Positions 6,333 through 9,351 of a stretch of 9,351 bases of DNA are shown one piece after another. Location: assembly GCA_019347795.1 (NCBI GenBank), contig JAHWKS010000131.1, positions 1 to 9,351 on the forward strand, in the 5' to 3' direction. The position numbers were made by a program, and so were the translations under genes. Below the pieces are notes generated by a model that saw only the letters and a program-made list of their open reading frames with translations, was not told where the DNA came from and made no database searches. The stretch is from Planctomycetota bacterium (GTDB taxonomy: Bacteria > Planctomycetota > Planctomycetia > Pirellulales > Pirellulaceae). Within the stretch, counting starts at the first letter, position 1. Each line of letters opens with the position of its first letter.

Positions 6333-6550
6333 TATCGGCTCGTACCCGACGCCGCTTTGTGAGTACAATCCGCCTGCGGAAACGTTCTCCCGGAGGCCGC
6401 CGGCGGACAGATTCTGTGGAATAATCCAAGGCGAAATGAGCGAATCCGTTTGAGTTTGCCCGGTACATCGGCGACAATGTGCGCGAAACGAACCGGCAGC
6501 CGAAGTCCCCCTCTGCAGAACTAGGCGTCTACGCCAAAGAAGGACTCATC
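6333..6550 (+). other. intergenic region between tgt and the VWA gene
   Basis: It contains a possible -10 hexamer TACAAT (6364-6369, preceded by TTG at 6358-6360), an AT-rich spot GGAATAAT (6418-6425) and a loopless palindrome CCGCCGGCGG (6397-6406). No convincing terminator for tgt is visible. The VWA frame stays open back to a GTG at 6479, but the 24 extra residues look non-coding. The VWA gene probably has its own promoter here, so operon membership with tgt is uncertain. Confidence 0.35.
6539..6544 (+). promoter_or_regulatory. ribosome binding site fixing the GTG start of the VWA gene
   Basis: GAAGGA lies 6 bases before the GTG at 6551. It is the best Shine-Dalgarno in the area and decides this start over the in-frame GTG at 6479, which has no such site. 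Confidence 0.65.
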
Positions 6551-8557
6551 GTGAAACTCATTGATCGCTTGCGTGAGTGGTGGCAACTGCACACCGGCGA
6601 AGAGGAAACCCCCTTCGACGGCGACACCCCCGCGTGGCTGGTCAGCATGGCGTTTCACTTCGTGCTGCTGGTGGTAGTCACCTTCATGCCGGTCCTCTTC
6701 GTGAAGGAGGATACCAGCGTTCAACTGGCGGCCATCCCCGAGGAAGAGGTTGAAGAGCTGGAGATCCCCGAGGAGTTCTACTTTAACGAGCAGCCGGCCG
6801 AGGAGATCGGGGCCAACAGCTTCAGCGGGGTCGAGATGGCCCAGGCCCTGGCCCAGGTGATCGATGAGGTTTCCGACGTTCCCAATCCTCTGGACGACGT
6901 GCAGCCGGTCGAAGTCGCCACCATCCAGATCAACAACACCATTGAAATCGCCACTGGGCCCCAGTTCGACCAGAACCTGCGGGTCAAGGGATTCGTCGGC
7001 CAGGGCGCCACAGGCGCCGTGGGCGCCATCGACCGCATCACGCACGAGATTCTGCTCTCGCTCGAAGAGCGGAAGACGCTCGTAGTCTGGCTGTTCGACC
7101 AGACGGAGAGTGTCGTCCCGCAGCGGCAGGCGATCCACGATCGCTTCGACCGCATCTACGAGGAGCTGGGGCTGATCGAGGCCAGCGGCAATGAAGTCTT
7201 CGCCAAGCATGAGGACAAGCCGCTCTTGACGTCGGTGGTCGGCTTCGGCGCCTCGACCGTGGTGATGACCGAGAAGCCGACGGATGATCTGGAGGAAATC
7301 AAGCGGGCGGTGGCAGACATCCCTCTGGATCCCAACGGCACGGAGAAAGTTTTCGAGGCGGTCTTACGAGCGGTGCAGGAGTACAAGTCTTACCGCGAGG
7401 TCGATGAGCGGACGGGCGAGCCGAATCGGAATGTGATGATTGTTGTCTTCACCGACGAGGCCGGCGTGGATTACGAGACCCTACTGGAGCCGACGATCGC
7501 GGCATGTCGCCGTTTTGCGATACCGGTCTACGTGGTCGGCGTCCCGGCCCCGTTCGGTCGGAAAGAGACGATGATGAAGTGGGTCGATCCCGATCCCGAG
7601 TTCGATCAGACGCCGCAGTGGGGCGAGGTGGAGCAGGGTCCGGAATCGCTATATCCCGAACGGCTTAAGTTGGAGTTCGCCGCCGGCGTTGATCGGGATG
7701 AGGCAATCGATTCCGGCTTCGGTCCGTACGCATTAACCCGGCTTTGTTACGAGACGGGCGGCATCTATTTCGCCGTACACCCGAACCGCAACGTGAGCCG
7801 AAGCGTGGGACGCGGTGAGATCGAAGCGTTTACCTCACATCTCACGCGGTTCTTCGACCCGCAAATTATGCGGAAGTATCGTCCCGACTATGTTCCGCGC
7901 GAAGAGTACATGCGGCGCGTGCGGGAAAATAAAGCCCGCGAGGCGCTGCTCATCGCGGCCAACGAGTCGTGGGTCAGCCAGATGGAGGCGCCTCAAACGC
8001 GGTTCGCCAAGACCGACGAGGCGAGCTTCGTCAACGCCCTCTCGGAGGCCCAAAAGCAGGCCGCGAAGCTCGAGCCGCAGCTCCATCGGCTCTACGAGAT
8101 TCTCAAAGTCGGCGAGGTCGATCGGCCGAAGGAGGACACGCTCCGCTGGCAGGCCGGCTTCGACTTGGCGATGGGACGCGTGTTGGCGGCCAAAGCCCGC
8201 ACCGAGGCGTACAACGCCATGCTCGCCGCCGCCAAACGGGGGCTCAAGTTTAAGGACGAGAAGAACAACACCTGGATTCTCGAGCCGGCCGATGAGATCA
8301 GCGTCGGCAGCGCCCTGGAGAAAGCGGCCAACAAGGCCCGCGAGTATCTGCAGCGGGTCGTGGACGAGCATCCCGACACGCCGTGGGCGTATCTGGCCCA
8401 GAAGGAGCTGGAGAACCCCATCGGCTGGCGATGGGCCGAGGAGTACACCCCGCCGCCCGGCAGCGGGAACGCCGGCGCGGGCAACAACAACCCGCCCCCC
8501 AACGACGCTCTCCGCATGCTCGACCGCAAACCCAAGCGAAACGTCCCCAAGCTGTAG
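6551..8557 (+). CDS. membrane-anchored VWA-domain protein, function unknown
   Basis: Protein of 668 residues from a GTG start with a good Shine-Dalgarno. A charged N-terminus (1-27, with REWW and EEETPFDGDTPAW) precedes one hydrophobic helix at about 29-51. An acidic stretch (64-76) and a linker follow. The region 175-330 looks like a von Willebrand A domain: strand TLVVWLFD with D183-x-T185-x-S187 as a metal-ion-dependent adhesion site variant of DxSxS, a later strand NVMIVVFTDE with D302, and the strand FAIPVYVVGV (322-331). Residues about 335-450 hold a long insertion or second part (GPYALTRLCYETGGIYFAV resembles the end of VWA-type folds). Residues 450-630 are helical and charged, ending in a TPR-like segment (REYLQRVVDEHPDTPWAYLAQKEL, in 597-620). 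The tail (633-668) is Pro/Gly/Asn-rich and then basic. The single anchor is reminiscent of TonB-like or sensor topologies, so most of the protein is probably outside the cytoplasm. I know similar planctomycete proteins only as uncharacterised. Its partner could be another envelope protein; no ATPase of the MoxR type is adjacent. Confidence 0.88.
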   Translation: MKLIDRLREWWQLHTGEEETPFDGDTPAWLVSMAFHFVLLVVVTFMPVLFVKEDTSVQLAAIPEEEVEELEIPEEFYFNEQPAEEIGANSFSGVEMAQALAQVIDEVSDVPNPLDDVQPVEVATIQINNTIEIATGPQFDQNLRVKGFVGQGATGAVGAIDRITHEILLSLEERKTLVVWLFDQTESVVPQRQAIHDRFDRIYEELGLIEASGNEVFAKHEDKPLLTSVVGFGASTVVMTEKPTDDLEEIKRAVADIPLDPNGTEKVFEAVLRAVQEYKSYREVDERTGEPNRNVMIVVFTDEAGVDYETLLEPTIAACRRFAIPVYVVGVPAPFGRKETMMKWVDPDPEFDQTPQWGEVEQGPESLYPERLKLEFAAGVDRDEAIDSGFGPYALTRLCYETGGIYFAVHPNRNVSRSVGRGEIEAFTSHLTRFFDPQIMRKYRPDYVPREEYMRRVRENKAREALLIAANESWVSQMEAPQTRFAKTDEASFVNALSEAQKQAAKLEPQLHRLYEILKVGEVDRPKEDTLRWQAGFDLAMGRVLAAKARTEAYNAMLAAAKRGLKFKDEKNNTWILEPADEISVGSALEKAANKAREYLQRVVDEHPDTPWAYLAQKELENPIGWRWAEEYTPPPGSGNAGAGNNNPPPNDALRMLDRKPKRNVPKL

Positions 8558-8580
8558 CTGTGCGGGCGCCTCCCTCTCAT

Positions 8581-8626
8581 CGGCGGGGGCTCGCCCGGCT
8601 CGTCCCGCCGGCATGATGACTGACGG
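8581..8626 (+). repeat. REP-like unit, left copy of an inverted pair
   Basis: A hairpin CGGCGGG (8581-8587)/CCCGCCG (8604-8610) with a 16-base loop is followed by a conserved tail GATGACTG (8615-8622) and ACGG (8623-8626). The same order, in reverse complement, occurs at 8657-8693. It begins 24 bases after the VWA stop and could act as that gene's 3' hairpin. No T-run is present. Confidence 0.65.
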
Positions 8627-8656
8627 GCTACAGCGGTCCCAATGCCTTGTCCTCTT

Positions 8657-8693
8657 CCGTCCAGTCATCTCTCCGGCGGGGCAAGCCCGCCGG
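8657..8693 (-). repeat. REP-like unit, right copy of an inverted pair, overlapping the 3' end of the mtaB-like gene
   Basis: Read on the minus strand, this is an 8-bp hairpin CCGGCGGG/CCCGCCGG with a 5-base loop (arms at 8686-8693 and 8673-8680), then AGA, GATGACTG (8669-8662), G and ACGG (8660-8657). It matches the left copy except for a loop about 11 bases shorter, the AGA for CAT spacer and one extra G. The TGA inside GATGACTG is the stop codon of the mtaB-like gene. Confidence 0.7.
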
Positions 8694-9351
8694 TGGAATG
8701 AAGAACCGCCTCAATATGGCCATCGCACGCGCGCTCCGCCACGACTTCCACTAACTCGCCGCGTTGCTGCTCGCTTCCGGCGAACGCTATCGGCGCGTAG
8801 CGGCAGGAGGCGCCGATGAGGCGGCCGGCGGCGGGGTCGTCGTTCTCCCAGGACTCGGCGACGACGCGGAGGCGGCGTCCTTCGAGACTGCGGAAGTACG
8901 CGAGGCGCAGCTCCGCTTCGATCGCTTCCAGGCGCCGGCGGCGATCGTTCTTCACATCGCCGGGAATCTGGCCCGGCAACTCGGCGGCGGGCGTGCCGCG
9001 GCGGGGGCTGAATGGGAAGATGTGGATCTTGGAGAAGCCGGCCTGGCGCGACGCCTCGCACGTGGCGGCGAAGTCGTCCTCGGTTTCGCCGGGAAAGCCG
9101 ATGATCACGTCCGTTGTCAAAGCCGGCTGGTCCAGCTCGCTCTGCACCAGCGCGCAGCGGTCGAGAAAGCGCTTCACGCCCCAGCGGCGCTTCATGCGGC
9201 GCAGCACCGGGTCCGACCCGCTTTGCATGCAGATGTGCAGGTGCGGGCAGACTTTGTCGGGATAAGCGGCCATTGTGCGCACCAGCTCGCGCGTGACCTC
9301 GGTGGCCTCGATGCTGGAGAGCCGGATGCGGAAGTCGCCGTCCATGTCGGC
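8665..9351 (-). CDS. mtaB: MtaB-like tRNA t6A37 methylthiotransferase, 5' end outside the window
   Basis: The last 228 residues of a radical-SAM methylthiotransferase; the gene continues past 9351, so the N-terminal domain and the CxxxCxxC iron-sulfur motif are not visible. MtaB converts t6A37 to ms2t6A37 in tRNAs reading ANN codons. Visible family elements are RIRLSSIEATEVT (8-20), HLHICMQSGSD (37-47; the family consensus is HLHIPLQSGSD), TTDVIIGFPGETEDDF (79-94) and IHIFPFSPRRGTPAA (109-123), followed by a basic helical segment and a C-terminal TRAM-like region (about 153-217). RIRLSSIE and the IHIFPFSPRRGTPAA arrangement favour MtaB over MiaB or RimO, but the call rests on the C-terminal part only. 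The ATG at 9345 is internal, not the start. The final residues STGGLAPPER are encoded by the REP-like unit 8657-8693. It converges with the VWA gene. Confidence 0.88.
   Translation of the reverse strand, partial: ADMDGDFRIRLSSIEATEVTRELVRTMAAYPDKVCPHLHICMQSGSDPVLRRMKRRWGVKRFLDRCALVQSELDQPALTTDVIIGFPGETEDDFAATCEASRQAGFSKIHIFPFSPRRGTPAAELPGQIPGDVKNDRRRRLEAIEAELRLAYFRSLEGRRLRVVAESWENDDPAAGRLIGASCRYAPIAFAGSEQQRGELVEVVAERACDGHIEAVLHSTGGLAPPER

Noticed and set aside
6397..6406. CCGCCGGCGG palindrome as the tgt terminator
   Set aside because: It has no loop and no T-run, and it is short and fully GC; it could not form a normal hairpin.
6479..6550. N-terminal extension of the VWA protein from the GTG at 6479
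   Set aside because: No ribosome binding site. The 24 residues look non-coding, and GTG at 6551 has a good GAAGGA site and starts directly at the charged, pre-membrane segment.

Overview
This GC-rich window of densely packed genes reads like a piece of planctomycete chromosome. The order Pirellulales is my guess. Two exported formylglycine sulfatases, a secreted EF-hand repeat protein, a membrane-anchored von Willebrand factor A (VWA) protein and abundant palindromes at gene ends are all typical of that phylum. No ribosomal RNA or other phylogenetic marker is present, so the assignment is inference. I see no tRNA, rRNA, CRISPR array, insertion sequence, phage gene or attachment site.

Layout, left to right. 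(1) A secreted sulfatase, 100-1521 (+). (2) A TrmH/SpoU-type RNA 2'-O-methyltransferase, 1565-2377 (-), convergent with it. (3) A secreted protein with nine EF-hand loops, 2536-3564 (+), divergent from the methyltransferase. (4) A second exported sulfatase of a different subgroup, 3594-5051 (-), convergent with the EF-hand gene. (5) tgt, queuine/preQ1 tRNA-ribosyltransferase, 5217-6332 (+), divergent from sulfatase 2. (6) A 668-residue VWA protein with one N-terminal membrane anchor, 6551-8557 (+). (7) The 3' two thirds or so of an mtaB-like tRNA methylthiotransferase, 8665-9351 (-), running off the right edge. No gene-free stretch exceeds 300 bases; the longest is 6333-6550.

The genes do not form an obvious operon: orientation alternates and most genes appear to have their own promoter. 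Two themes recur. One is export and calcium: two sulfatases, whose family binds a divalent metal (usually Ca2+), and an EF-hand protein. The other is RNA modification: TrmH-like, Tgt (anticodon position 34) and MtaB (position 37). Any functional link beyond these themes is speculative.

The most interesting signal is not a gene. All three convergent junctions (1515-1585, 3585-3621, 8581-8693) carry long inverted repeats, and in each case the repeat contains the stop codon and last codons of the minus-strand gene. At the third junction two related repeat units face each other, like a bacterial REP/BIME pair. A fourth palindrome, at 5110-5154, lies in a divergent promoter region. This looks like a family of REP-like elements that supply stop codons, short C-terminal tails and possibly terminators. 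Secondary points are a Tgt substrate pocket with Val in place of the usual bacterial Cys, a sulfatase with several altered active-site positions, and recent tandem duplication in the EF-hand gene.
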